From Deltaproteobacteria bacterium (GTDB lineage: Bacteria > Myxococcota_A > Polyangia > Polyangiales > Houyiibacteriaceae), in the NCBI GenBank assembly GCA_017644045.1, contig JAEPMI010000002.1:701024-765023 (forward strand): a stretch of 64,000 bases of DNA, written 5' to 3'. This document shows, one piece after another, positions 1-9,277 of this stretch. A model generated the notes under the pieces. It was not told where the DNA came from and searched no databases. It worked only from the letters and a program-made list of their open reading frames with translations. How positions within the stretch are numbered: the first letter of the stretch is position 1; each line of letters starts with the position of its first letter. Made by a program: the position numbers and the translations under genes.

Positions 1-47
1 GGAGAAATTGTGGACAACGGCTTCTAAGGTACCGAAGTCACCCGGGA

Positions 48-75
48 TCGACTTGTCTCAGGTGCGTGCTAACTT
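48..75 (+). promoter_or_regulatory. Predicted promoter, TPR gene
   Basis: TCGACT at 48-53, a 16-base spacer, and TAACTT at 70-75. The -10 ends 10 bases before the ATG at 86, so the mRNA would have almost no leader. Read by eye; the -35 is one base off TTGACT. Confidence 0.4.
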
Positions 76-85
76 GTGGATTCGC

Positions 86-850
86 ATGAGCGCTTCCGAC
101 CCGCCTTCCGGAACCCCACGCGGGGGCTCGAGCCTCCTTCCAGAGGACTATCTGGCGCGGGCGCTTCGCGCAGAAGACCCCGAGGAGCGGCGCCGCGAGG
201 CCCAGCTCGGGCTCGCCCTTCCTGCGGACGACATCGAGCTCGATACGCGCGTGCTCCTGCTGCGACAGGTCTATCTCGCCGAGATGGCGGAGCGGCGGTA
301 CCGCAAGGCCGCGGAGACCGCGCTGGCCATGGCCGCGGTCGGACCGCTCGCCGACATCGCTCACCACGACCGCTGCCGCGCGCTGCAGGCCCTCGGCGAC
401 GTCCAGGGGGCGCTCGGCGCCCAGCGGCTGGCGGCTCGAAACGCTCCGGTCCGGCGGCGCTCGTTCCACTACTGGGCGCTGGCGACGCTGCAGCACTTCG
501 CGGGCGACCGCGAGGGCGCGCTCCACTCGCTCGACAAGGGGCTCCGGCACTCTCAGGCGGACCGACCGCTCCTGATCGCCCACGAGGCGTTCATTCGGAT
601 CGAGGGCGGCGAGGGCGTCGAGGACCTAGACGGCATCCGTCACGACCTGGCGACGGCCCGGTGTGGGCAGGGGTATGGGCAGCTGATTCTGGGGCTGATC
701 GCCCACGAGATCGGCGACGCGCCGGCGGCGCGGACCCACCTCCGGGCCTTCCTGCGGCGAAACGCCTCGGCCGACGAGGTGAAGCAGGCGACGCTGCGCG
801 AGGAGCTGCGGCGGGCCCGGCTGGCGTTGGCGACCTACGAGAGCGACTGA
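86..850 (+). CDS. TPR-like helical repeat protein
   Basis: A 254-residue, Ala/Arg-rich, all-helical protein without a signal peptide or membrane segment. The spacing of Ala, Leu and Tyr (for example YWALATLQHFAGDREGALHS near the middle) is that of tetratricopeptide repeats, so a cytoplasmic scaffold role is likely; no partner can be named. I chose the ATG at 86 (MSASDPP) although the frame stays open to about base 8, because a TAnnnT hexamer at 70-75 lies just upstream and the earlier residues look unlike the rest. The gene stands alone and is followed by a hexanucleotide repeat. The TPR assignment is from residue pattern only. Confidence 0.7.
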   Translation: MSASDPPSGTPRGGSSLLPEDYLARALRAEDPEERRREAQLGLALPADDIELDTRVLLLRQVYLAEMAERRYRKAAETALAMAAVGPLADIAHHDRCRALQALGDVQGALGAQRLAARNAPVRRRSFHYWALATLQHFAGDREGALHSLDKGLRHSQADRPLLIAHEAFIRIEGGEGVEDLDGIRHDLATARCGQGYGQLILGLIAHEIGDAPAARTHLRAFLRRNASADEVKQATLREELRRARLALATYESD

Positions 851-858
851 GGTCCGGC

Positions 859-906
859 GGGCACGGGCACGGGCACGGGCACGGGCACGGGCACGGGCAC
901 GGGCAC
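859..906 (+). repeat. Tandem hexanucleotide repeat (GGGCAC)x8
   Basis: Eight perfect head-to-tail copies of GGGCAC start 9 bases after the stop of the TPR gene. Reading through them gives alternating Gly-His or Ala-Arg, so the apparent ORFs across the repeat are artefacts. Perfect short repeats like this are prone to slipped-strand length change. Confidence 0.95.
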
Positions 907-965
907 GGGACGGTCCTCGTCGCTTCGCGATTTCGGACCGTGTTGGAACAACGCCGGTACCGCGC

Positions 966-994
966 TTGTCGTGAGCTGAGCGCCCAAGTATGGA
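966..994 (+). promoter_or_regulatory. Predicted promoter, first transglutaminase gene
   Basis: TTGTCG at 966-971, a 17-base spacer, and TATGGA at 989-994. The ATG at 990 lies inside this -10, so translation should start further downstream; this favours the TTG at 1020. Confidence 0.5.
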
Positions 995-1019
995 CACGGC
1001 TCACCTTCGCGAGGTCCTT

Positions 1020-4000
1020 TTGTCTCTGACGCCCATTTCGAACGCGCCCGTCTCGCGCGCACTCCTGGCGGCCCTACTCGTCGCCGCCACCGCGGCTCCC
1101 GCGCTCGCCGACAACCCCTTCGACGCTCAGCAACGCTCCCTCGGTCGGGAGGCGGCGCGGGCTCGGGGCGCCGAAGGGATCCTGCCGATCCTCGAGATGT
1201 GGGCCCATTGGGACGACGCGGATCCCGCGGTGACGGTGGCCGAGCTGGAGAAGCTCGCGCGCAACCGCCGGCTGCCGGTCGCGCGCCGCGCCTACGCGCA
1301 GGCGCTCCTGGCAAGGGCTCGGCTCTACCTCGGCGACGTCGACGCCGCCCACGAGGGCATCGCCGAGCTCGGCTACATCAGCGATTGGCAGGTCGCTGGG
1401 CCCTTCGACAACGAGGGCAAGCAGGGACTCGATCGGGCGATGGGGCCGGAGACGGACCTCACGACCTTCGAGGCGGGCTCGGTCTGGCGCGGCAAGGAGC
1501 GCGACGTCGGCTGGCGCCGCTACCCCGAAGGGCTGACGCACTACGGCTTCGTGAGCTTCGACGCGGTCCACCGGCCCTACGCGAACGTCTGCAGCTACGC
1601 CGCGACCACCATCACCAGCGAGCGGGCCCAGCCCATCGCGGTCTGGACCGGCGCCGGCGGCGCGCAGAAGGTCTGGTGGAACGGCACCCTCGTCCACACC
1701 GACGAGGCCTATCGCTACCCCGGCTTCGATCGCCACGCGGTCACCGTCGGCGCGCACCAAGGCGCCAACCGGCTGGTGGTGAAGAACTGTGTCACCGACA
1801 CCTCCTGGGGCTTCTATCTGCGCGTCACCGATCCGCGCGGCGCCGCGCTCCGCAACGTGACAATCAGCGCGGAGACCATGCCGGCGGCTGCGGGCGACGG
1901 GCATGGCGTGAGCCGTCTGCCGAGCGCGCCCACGGTCCATCTCGCGCCGCTCGAAGCCGCGGTCAGCGGCGACTCGCCGAGCGCCGAAGCGCAGTTCCGG
2001 CTCGCGCGCTTCCTCGACTACACCGGCGGCGACGATCCCGCCGAGCGGCGCGCGCGTCAGCTCGCAACCGCCGCGGCCGACGCCGAGCCGAAGCCGGAGT
2101 ACCTGATCCTCGCGGCGCTCCTCTCCGACCAGCGCTCGCAGATGAACCGCTTCCTGCAGAAGGCGCTCGAGGTGGCCCCCCGCGACGTGGACGTCCGTCT
2201 CTTCCATGCACGCATGGAGCAGACCGGCCTGCACCCAGAGGACGCGCTGCCGATCCTCGCCGAGCTCGAGAACGCGAACACCCCACAGGGCTGGGAAGCG
2301 AAGATGCTCCACGCCGGTCTCCTGAGAGACCTGGGCCTCCCGGGCGCGTCGCGTCGCATCGTCGAAGAGCTCGGCACGCAGGCGACCGAAGCGCCCGGCT
2401 GGTCGAACGCCCGCGCCGAGGCGGCCTCCGCGGTCGGCGATCGCGACGCCGAGATCCGGCACCGCACCGAAGCGCTGAAGGGTCAGTGGGACGACAGCGG
2501 CAACCGCCGCGTCATCATCGCGGACGCGGTGCGCCGGCGGGACCGCCCGACCGCGGTCGAGCACCTCGAAGCCCTCCGACAGATCTCACCCTTCTCGCAG
2601 CGCAACCTCAGCTACGTCGCCAGCCTCTACGAGGCGCTCGGGGAGAACGACCAGGCCGCGGCGACCTATGCCTTCGCGCTCCAGGTCGCGCCGGAGGCCG
2701 CGGAGCTCATGGTCGAGCACGGACAGTTCCTGCTCCGCCAGCAACAGCCGGACGCCGCGCGCGACACCCTCCGCGCCGCGCTCCAGCTCCGCCCGCAGGA
2801 CGCCGAGACTCGCGAGCTGCTCGAGCAGATCGAGCCCGCCGACCGCGCGGACGAGCGCTACGCCGCCGACACCGAGACCCTCCTGACCCGTCGCACCGAG
2901 GGCAGCGGGTTCCCGACGACCACGCTGCAGGACCTCACGGTCAACACCGTCTACGAGAACGGCCTCGGCTCGAGCTTCCGGCAGATCGCCGTGCAGCTCC
3001 ACGACGACGAAGGCGCGCGCCAGTTCCGCACCTACGCCATCCAGTTCGACCCGACCTCGCAGCGGCTCGACATCCGGCTCGCGCGCATCCACCGCGCGGA
3101 CGGCAGCGTGCTCGAGGCGACCGAGGCCTTCGAGCAACAGCTCGGCGAGCCCTGGTACCGCATCTACTACGACACGCGGGCTCGCGTGATCGTCTTCCCG
3201 GATCTGGAGCCCGGCGACACCGTCGAGCTCCGCTGGCGCCTCGACGACGTGGCCCACCGCAACCTCTTCGCCGACTACTACGGCGACCTGAGCTTCCTGC
3301 AGAGCTTCTCGCCGATCCGTCACGAGGAGTACGTGCTGATCACCCCGAAGTCGCGCGAGTTCTTCTTCAACGAGCCCGGCCTACAGAGCCTCCGACACGA
3401 GCGGACCGAGGAGGGCGACACCCGCATCGATCGCTTCGTAGCCAACGACGTGCCCGCGATCCGCAGCGAGCCCGGCATGCCCGGCATGACGGAGGTCTCG
3501 CCCTACCTTCACGTGAGCACCTACCGCACCTGGGAAGACGTCGGCCGCTGGTACTGGGGTCTCATCCAGGACCAGCTCCGGCTCGACGAAGAGCTCAAGA
3601 ACAAGGTCGCCGAGCTCACCCGCGGCAAGACCGAGCTGCGCGACAAGGTCGTGGCGATCCACGACTGGGTCGTCGAGAACACGCGCTACGTCGCGCTCGA
3701 GTTCGGCATTCACGGCTACAAGCCGTACCGAGTGACCCAGATCGCCGAGCGAGGCTTCGGCGACTGCAAGGACAAGGCGTCGCTGCTCTTCGCGATGTTC
3801 CGAGAGGCCGGCATCGACGCGCACATCATCCTGACCCGCACCCGGCGGAACGGGAACATCACCGACCTGCCCGCCTCTTTGGCGATCTTCGACCACGCCA
3901 TCGCCTACGTGCCGGCGCTCGACCTCTACATCGACGGCACCGCCGAGCACAGCGGCATCGCCGAGCTGCCGGCGATGGACCAGGGTGTCACCGTCCTGCA

Positions 4001-4679
4001 CGTCTGGCCCGAGGGCTCCGAGCTGCGCCGCACGCCGGTGCTCGCCCCGGAGCACAACCGCCGCGAGCGCACCCTGAACGTCCGCCTCGCGCAGGACGGC
4101 TCCGGCAACGTGCGCGCCCAGGAGGTCGTCATCGGCGCGATGGCGCCGAGCTACCGCAGCACCTACCAGGCCGAGGGCACGCGCGAGGATCGCCTCGAGC
4201 GCTCCCTCCGCGGGAACTTCCCCGGGCTGCAGCTCGAGTCGCAGAGCTTCGAGAACCTCGACACCCTCGAGCAACCGGTGCGCTACCGCTACGCCGCGGA
4301 GGTCCCGCAGCTCGCGCAGCGTGACGGCGAAAGCCTGCGCATGGCGCCGTCGGTCCTCGAGGACCTGACGCGCGCGATGGCGCGCGCGCCGCGCCGCCGA
4401 CACCCGCTCGACCTCGGGGGCACGAGCTCCTACCTCGAGGAGCGCACCGTGCAGCTCCCGAACGGGATGCGCGCCGGGGACGTCCCGACGGGCGGCACCG
4501 CCGAGAGCCCCTTCGGCAAGCTCGTCATGACCGTCGAGCAGTCCGGCCGGCAGGTGCAGACCCGCACCGAGTTCGAGATCCGGCGCGACCGCGTCACTGC
4601 CGAGGAATACCCCGCCTTCCGCCGATGGGTGCAGGAAGCCGACCAGATCCTCCGCCAGCGACTGACGGTGGAGCGATGA
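1020..4679 (+). CDS. Secreted TPR-DUF3857-transglutaminase protein
   Basis: About 1219 residues. A signal peptide ends in ATAAPALA, followed by a beta-rich region and TPR-like repeats (roughly residues 300-620). A DUF3857 domain (about 640-795) leads into a transglutaminase/papain-like fold (about 865-985). The triad is visible: Cys916 in GFGDCKDKAS, His959 in FDHAIAY and Asp972 in YIDGTAEH. The export signal places it in the periplasm or outside; DUF3857-transglutaminase proteins are common in Bacteroidetes and deltaproteobacteria, with substrates mostly unknown. I prefer the TTG at 1020, behind GAGG, because the alternative ATG at 990 sits in the predicted -10. The next gene is a paralogue with the same layout and a shared VAGPF motif near its start. 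Confidence 0.85.
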   Translation: MSLTPISNAPVSRALLAALLVAATAAPALADNPFDAQQRSLGREAARARGAEGILPILEMWAHWDDADPAVTVAELEKLARNRRLPVARRAYAQALLARARLYLGDVDAAHEGIAELGYISDWQVAGPFDNEGKQGLDRAMGPETDLTTFEAGSVWRGKERDVGWRRYPEGLTHYGFVSFDAVHRPYANVCSYAATTITSERAQPIAVWTGAGGAQKVWWNGTLVHTDEAYRYPGFDRHAVTVGAHQGANRLVVKNCVTDTSWGFYLRVTDPRGAALRNVTISAETMPAAAGDGHGVSRLPSAPTVHLAPLEAAVSGDSPSAEAQFRLARFLDYTGGDDPAERRARQLATAAADAEPKPEYLILAALLSDQRSQMNRFLQKALEVAPRDVDVRLFHARMEQTGLHPEDALPILAELENANTPQGWEAKMLHAGLLRDLGLPGASRRIVEELGTQATEAPGWSNARAEAASAVGDRDAEIRHRTEALKGQWDDSGNRRVIIADAVRRRDRPTAVEHLEALRQISPFSQRNLSYVASLYEALGENDQAAATYAFALQVAPEAAELMVEHGQFLLRQQQPDAARDTLRAALQLRPQDAETRELLEQIEPADRADERYAADTETLLTRRTEGSGFPTTTLQDLTVNTVYENGLGSSFRQIAVQLHDDEGARQFRTYAIQFDPTSQRLDIRLARIHRADGSVLEATEAFEQQLGEPWYRIYYDTRARVIVFPDLEPGDTVELRWRLDDVAHRNLFADYYGDLSFLQSFSPIRHEEYVLITPKSREFFFNEPGLQSLRHERTEEGDTRIDRFVANDVPAIRSEPGMPGMTEVSPYLHVSTYRTWEDVGRWYWGLIQDQLRLDEELKNKVAELTRGKTELRDKVVAIHDWVVENTRYVALEFGIHGYKPYRVTQIAERGFGDCKDKASLLFAMFREAGIDAHIILTRTRRNGNITDLPASLAIFDHAIAYVPALDLYIDGTAEHSGIAELPAMDQGVTVLHVWPEGSELRRTPVLAPEHNRRERTLNVRLAQDGSGNVRAQEVVIGAMAPSYRSTYQAEGTREDRLERSLRGNFPGLQLESQSFENLDTLEQPVRYRYAAEVPQLAQRDGESLRMAPSVLEDLTRAMARAPRRRHPLDLGGTSSYLEERTVQLPNGMRAGDVPTGGTAESPFGKLVMTVEQSGRQVQTRTEFEIRRDRVTAEEYPAFRRWVQEADQILRQRLTVER

Positions 4680-4693
4680 ACCTTTTCTCCATC

Positions 4694-4715
4694 GGGGTCT
4701 TTTTCAAAAGACCCC
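4694..4715 (+). repeat. Inverted repeat between transglutaminase genes
   Basis: GGGGTCTTTT and AAAAGACCCC face each other across TC. It lies 15 bases past the first stop and 120 bases before the next start. It could be a weak terminator or attenuator, but no T-run follows. Confidence 0.55.
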
Positions 4716-4834
4716 CGCTCGTCGCGAGTGAATCGCTCCTCGCTTCCCCCAAAAACCTGAAGTTCTCGCGGCGAAGCCGCTCGGTGCGTCCTCGCGCCAA
4801 GCGCTCGTCCTCCCTGCTCGAACGAGTGATCCCG

Positions 4835-7800
4835 ATGACCCGCATCGCCACCATCCTCTGCCTCGTCGCCCTCGCCGCCTGCACGCGCGGTGGCTCCCAG
4901 ACGCCCTCCGAGCCCACCATCGAGGAGCTCCGAGAGCGCGCGAACGCGAACCCGCGCGACGCCGAAGCGTGGCGCGTGCTCGCCATCGCCGAGCTCTTCC
5001 GCGAGGACGGCGATCCCGCCCGCGTGAAGGACACCGTCACCCACGCGCTCGAGCTCGACCCCGAGAACGCGCGCCTCCACCTCGTGGCCGGCACCGAAGC
5101 GTTCCTGCACGGTCGCCCGAACGAGGCGCTCGAGTCGTTCCTCGGGAGCTTCGAGCGCGCCGCGGGGAACGACCCGGCCACCGCCGAGGTCGCGCTCGGA
5201 TCGCTCGCCGAGCTGAGCGACGTGGCCAGCGGCTTCGACGAGGCCGTCCGCACCCGCGTCGCCGAAGCGCTGCCGCGGACCACCATCGGCACCCGCGCCG
5301 TCGCGGCGAGCCTGCTCATCGACCAGCAGTACCGCATGGGCGACGCCGAAGCCGTGAAGGCGACCGCGGCGACCGCGGGATGCATCGACCGCTGGCGGGT
5401 CGCCGGTCCCTTCGGTCCGCGCGATCTGCTCGGCTTCGACCAGACCTTCGCCGCCGCGGGCCGCGGCGCGATGGCCGCCGAGTACGACCTCGGCGAGGGG
5501 CGGGGCACCCGCGACACGCGCGAGCTCTTCGGCCGCGGCTGCGACATCCACCTGGGCGAGGGTCCGCTCGCCGAGGCCGGCACCACCTACGCCGAGGCCA
5601 TGGTCGAGATCGCCGAGGGCGGCACCTACACGCTCCGGCTGGAGACGCCGAACTCGGTGAAGCTCAGCGTGGACGGCGACGAGGTCATCGCCATCGACAT
5701 GCGGCGCCAGCCGCTGCGGCGCACGACCTTCCACCAGGTCGAGCTCTCCGCCGGCACCCACGAGATCGAGGTGAAGGTCACCACCCGGCACCCGAACCCG
5801 ATCCTCAACGTCGCGCTCCTCCCCGGCACGCCGAACACCGCGGTCCCCGAGGGCGACTCCATCGACTGCTACATCCGCGCGGCGATGCGGCTCGAGCGGG
5901 GCTTCCCGATCGGCGCCCGCACCGCGCTCGACTCGCGCGAGTGCGCCGAGTCCGTGCCGGTCATGGTGTTGCGGGCCGGTGTCGCGCTGGTGGACCCCTA
6001 CGTCACCAGCGACATGCGCCGCGACCACGCGCGCCGGCTGATGTCGAAGGTCCACGAGAAGGACCCGCAGTCCTGGTTCCCCGTGTTGCAGCTCGCGCGC
6101 CTCAAGGCCGCCGAGGGCCGCGACCAGGAGGCCATCGCCGATCTGCGCGCCGCGCTCGAGCAGTGGCCCGACCTGATCTCCTTCCGCCTCGCGCTGGTCG
6201 AGCTCCTGCTCAACCGTGGCTGGGACGCCGAGGCCGAGCGCCACATCGAAGAGGCGCTCCGAATCGCGCCAGGCAACTGCACGCCGATCGGGGTCGCGCT
6301 CGCGCACGCGCAGCGTCGGGACCGGATGGACCGCATCGACACCTTCGTCGACCGGCTGATGGAGTGCAACGCACGCAGCACCGCGCGCTTCGGTCAGCTC
6401 ATCAACGCCCGCCGCTGGGACGAGGCCGTCACCGAGCTCGACCGCATCGCCGAGCTGGAGCCGCCGCAGGCGCGCGCTCGACTCCTCGCCAGCCGGATCC
6501 AGCTGACCGAGGGCCGCGCGAACCCGGCGGCCACCGAGACCATTCTGCAGGAGCTGATCGGCGAGCGACCGCAGTCGGCGACCTACCGCCTCGAGCTGGC
6601 CGACCAGATGCTCGCGCGCGGTCAGACCGACCAGGCGCTCTCGGTCCTCGACCGAGCGATCGACGCCGAGCCGACCGCGATGATGGAGCTGCGCCGGATC
6701 CGCACCGCCCTCGGCGGCACCGACGAGCTCAGCGACTTCCGTCAGGATGGCGCCGCCATTCTCGAGGAGTACCAGAGCTCCGGCGTCGACTACGACGAGC
6801 CCACCATCCTGGTCTTCGACTACACCGCCGTGCGCGTCTTCGAAGATGGCTCGTCGCTGGTGCTCACGCATCAGATCTTCCACGCGAACAGCGAGGAGTC
6901 GGTCGACGAGCTCGGCCAGTTCACGCCGCCCGACAGCGGCTACGTGCTCAACCTCCGCACCATCAAGGCGGACGGCACCCGCCTCGAGCCGGACCTGATG
7001 GGCAACATGAGCACCATCAACCTACCGCTCGTGGCGGTCGGCGACTTCGTGGAGCAGGAGTACGTGCGCGTGCTCGGTCCGCCCCAGGGACTGCCCGGCG
7101 GCATTCTGGGTGACCGCTTCTACTTCACGAGCTTCGAGGTGCCCTTCTACCGGAGCGAGGAGCTGGTCGCGGCCCCCGCCGACATGCCCATCGTGGTGGA
7201 CCCGCGCGGCAACGCCCCCGAGACCCAGCGCGAGGAGCGCGACGGTCTGGTGATCCATCGCTGGCGCGTGGACCGCAGCGAGCCGCTCGTGCGGGAACCG
7301 CTGAGCGTCGCGCCGCGCGAGTACATGCCCTCGATCCAGTGGGGTCACCACGCGAGCTGGGGTCTCTTCCTCGAAGGGCTGCGCGACGTGATGGCCGACC
7401 GGAACCCGGTCGACCCGGCCGCCCTCGCGCTCGCGCGCCGCATCACCCGCGGCGCGGAGACCGACACGGCGAAGGCGCAGAAGCTCTACTACTGGGTCCT
7501 CGAGAACGTGGAGAACAACAACGACGTCTTCGGGATCGCCCCGACGATGCTCTCGGGTCGCACCGGCAACCGAACCCGCGTGCTCCACTACCTGCTCGGG
7601 CTCGTCGGCGTGCGCTCGTCGCTCGTGTTGGTCCGCGACTACTCCGCGGACCAGACCGAGTCGGATCTCGCCGACGACGAGACCTACGGCAACCTGGTGC
7701 TGAAGCTCGGTGACCAGTACCTGGTGACCGGTGCACGCGGCATCCCCTTCGGCTACATCTCGCCCACCATGCGTGGCCAGGACGCGCTGGTGCTCCTGCC

Positions 7801-8488
7801 CTACGAGCAGAGCGACGAGGTCCGAAAGGTCACGCTGCCGGCGGCGCCGGAGGGATCGGAGAAGCGCACGATCGAGATCCTCGCGGACATCGACGGCGAC
7901 GGGTCTGCGCGCCTCGAGGTGACCGAGACCTTCCGCGGTCTGCAAGCCATCGAGTGGCGCACCGACCTCGAAGGCGTGCCCGAGGCCGTGCTCGAGGAGC
8001 GCTTCGAGGAAGGCTACGCGGCGCGCGTCGTTCCCGGTGGTCGCCTCGAGTCGCTGCGCATCACGGGGCAAGACGATCCGGAGCAGCCCTTCGTGCTCCG
8101 CTACACCGTTCGAACGCCCAGCCTCGCCCGTCAGCAGGGCGGCCGCTTGGTCCTCCCCGGGCTCTTCCCGACGATGCTCACCCCCCGCTTCGCGCAGATC
8201 GGTGAGCGCACGACCGCGCAGATCGTGGGGCCGACCCTGGACATCGATCTGGAGATCCGCATCCGCCTCGAGGGCAACGCGCCGACGTCCACGCTCGCTC
8301 CGGTCGAGCTCGAAGGCCCGGGCGGCGCGCGCTTCACGGCGCGCGCGTCGACGACCGACGGCGCGCTCCTCGTGCGGCGACAGGTGCACGTGCCGTTGAT
8401 GCGAGTCCCTGCTGCTCGCTACCCCGGATTCGCGAACTTCGTCCGCCAGGTCGACGCCGCCGAGGCGCGCGAGATCCCGCTCCGCTGA
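4835..8488 (+). CDS. TPR-DUF3857 lipoprotein, dead transglutaminase
   Basis: 1217 residues. The ATG at 4835 gives a short lipoprotein signal, LVALAAC with Cys16, so the protein should be lipid-anchored; upstream in-frame codons would bury it. It repeats the layout of its neighbour: an N-terminal region with VAGPFGPRD, TPR repeats (about 400-620), DUF3857 (about 650-800) and a transglutaminase-like fold (about 865-1000). Where the first protein has GDCKDKA this one has TGNRTRV, so the nucleophile is Gly911, and the FDHA histidine motif is also missing. It is probably a binding or regulatory partner rather than an enzyme (inference). Its stop abuts the stop of the converging gene with no gap. 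Confidence 0.85.
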   Translation: MTRIATILCLVALAACTRGGSQTPSEPTIEELRERANANPRDAEAWRVLAIAELFREDGDPARVKDTVTHALELDPENARLHLVAGTEAFLHGRPNEALESFLGSFERAAGNDPATAEVALGSLAELSDVASGFDEAVRTRVAEALPRTTIGTRAVAASLLIDQQYRMGDAEAVKATAATAGCIDRWRVAGPFGPRDLLGFDQTFAAAGRGAMAAEYDLGEGRGTRDTRELFGRGCDIHLGEGPLAEAGTTYAEAMVEIAEGGTYTLRLETPNSVKLSVDGDEVIAIDMRRQPLRRTTFHQVELSAGTHEIEVKVTTRHPNPILNVALLPGTPNTAVPEGDSIDCYIRAAMRLERGFPIGARTALDSRECAESVPVMVLRAGVALVDPYVTSDMRRDHARRLMSKVHEKDPQSWFPVLQLARLKAAEGRDQEAIADLRAALEQWPDLISFRLALVELLLNRGWDAEAERHIEEALRIAPGNCTPIGVALAHAQRRDRMDRIDTFVDRLMECNARSTARFGQLINARRWDEAVTELDRIAELEPPQARARLLASRIQLTEGRANPAATETILQELIGERPQSATYRLELADQMLARGQTDQALSVLDRAIDAEPTAMMELRRIRTALGGTDELSDFRQDGAAILEEYQSSGVDYDEPTILVFDYTAVRVFEDGSSLVLTHQIFHANSEESVDELGQFTPPDSGYVLNLRTIKADGTRLEPDLMGNMSTINLPLVAVGDFVEQEYVRVLGPPQGLPGGILGDRFYFTSFEVPFYRSEELVAAPADMPIVVDPRGNAPETQREERDGLVIHRWRVDRSEPLVREPLSVAPREYMPSIQWGHHASWGLFLEGLRDVMADRNPVDPAALALARRITRGAETDTAKAQKLYYWVLENVENNNDVFGIAPTMLSGRTGNRTRVLHYLLGLVGVRSSLVLVRDYSADQTESDLADDETYGNLVLKLGDQYLVTGARGIPFGYISPTMRGQDALVLLPYEQSDEVRKVTLPAAPEGSEKRTIEILADIDGDGSARLEVTETFRGLQAIEWRTDLEGVPEAVLEERFEEGYAARVVPGGRLESLRITGQDDPEQPFVLRYTVRTPSLARQQGGRLVLPGLFPTMLTPRFAQIGERTTAQIVGPTLDIDLEIRIRLEGNAPTSTLAPVELEGPGGARFTARASTTDGALLVRRQVHVPLMRVPAARYPGFANFVRQVDAAEAREIPLR

Positions 8489-9277
8489 TCAGGGCGAGGC
8501 ACGGGAGGCGACCCAGTCGCCGACCGTGCCCTCGCTCGAGCCCTGCAACCGCAGGCGGGTGACCCGAGGGCCGATCCCGCCCCCGACCACGACGGCGAGA
8601 TACTCGATCGCCGGCATGTCCATGTCGCAGTCGCATTCGCGAACGGCGGGAGCGAACCCTCGGCGGAACGCCCCCTCCTTCTCGCCGGCGTCCATGCTCG
8701 CGATCCGAGCGAAGAAGCGCTCGAGCGGCTCGCAGCCTTCCATCACTCGGGTCGCGGCCTCGGCCAGTACGGTGGCGCGCGTGGATGGGTCCCCCGACGG
8801 GTGGCAGACCTCGCCGAGACTATCGGGACATGGCGGCGGTGGCTCGGGCTGCTCTTTCGCCACCAACAACCAGGCCTCCCGTCCAGCCAACGTCTCCACG
8901 ACGCCCTGGAGCTGCGCGAAGGGATGCGACCGGTCGGCCCACACCTGAATGCCAGGGCCCCACTCGGGTCCGTGCCACTGACGGCGCTGTTCGTTCGAGA
9001 TGCGGAGCTGCCGCTCGATCTGGTCCGCGGAGTCGATCGGCGCACCGTTCAGCACGAGGTCACCGTCCGTCTCGATGACGAGCTGGGGCACGCCGTACAC
9101 CAGCGGCTCGCCTTCCGCCTCGGGCGCTTCGATCCCCTCGGGGACCGTTCCGAGCGGCCCGGTGGGCAACGCGTCCAGGCGCTGCTGGATGCGGTCGGTG
9201 TTCGCCCGACACTCCTCTTCGTCGTCGCAGGCCGAGAGGGCGAGCAGCGCCGAGCAGAACAGACACCAGCGACTCAT
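8489..9277 (-). CDS. Lipoprotein with ExbD/TolR-like domain
   Basis: 262 residues. The start MSRWCLFCSALLALSAC carries a lipobox with Cys17. Residues about 60-150 follow the ExbD/TolR periplasmic pattern: a hydrophobic strand, LNGAPID, a helix, a strand with WADRSHPF where ExbD has its conserved acidic-D turn, then a helix and LLVAK. True ExbD has a membrane helix and a membrane Asp; here a lipid anchor replaces them, so it cannot be a normal proton-channel subunit. The C-terminal half has several Cys, including CDCDMD. Its ATG overlaps the upstream TGA (ATGA), so it is last in a coupled operon. The ExbD resemblance is read by eye. Confidence 0.7.
   Translation of the reverse strand: MSRWCLFCSALLALSACDDEEECRANTDRIQQRLDALPTGPLGTVPEGIEAPEAEGEPLVYGVPQLVIETDGDLVLNGAPIDSADQIERQLRISNEQRRQWHGPEWGPGIQVWADRSHPFAQLQGVVETLAGREAWLLVAKEQPEPPPPCPDSLGEVCHPSGDPSTRATVLAEAATRVMEGCEPLERFFARIASMDAGEKEGAFRRGFAPAVRECDCDMDMPAIEYLAVVVGGGIGPRVTRLRLQGSSEGTVGDWVASRASP

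Noticed and set aside
76-1029. A frame encoding a Gly-His repeat through the GGGCAC array, resembling a metal-binding protein
   Set aside because: It lies in another frame of the TPR gene, and the Gly-His run comes only from the hexanucleotide repeat.
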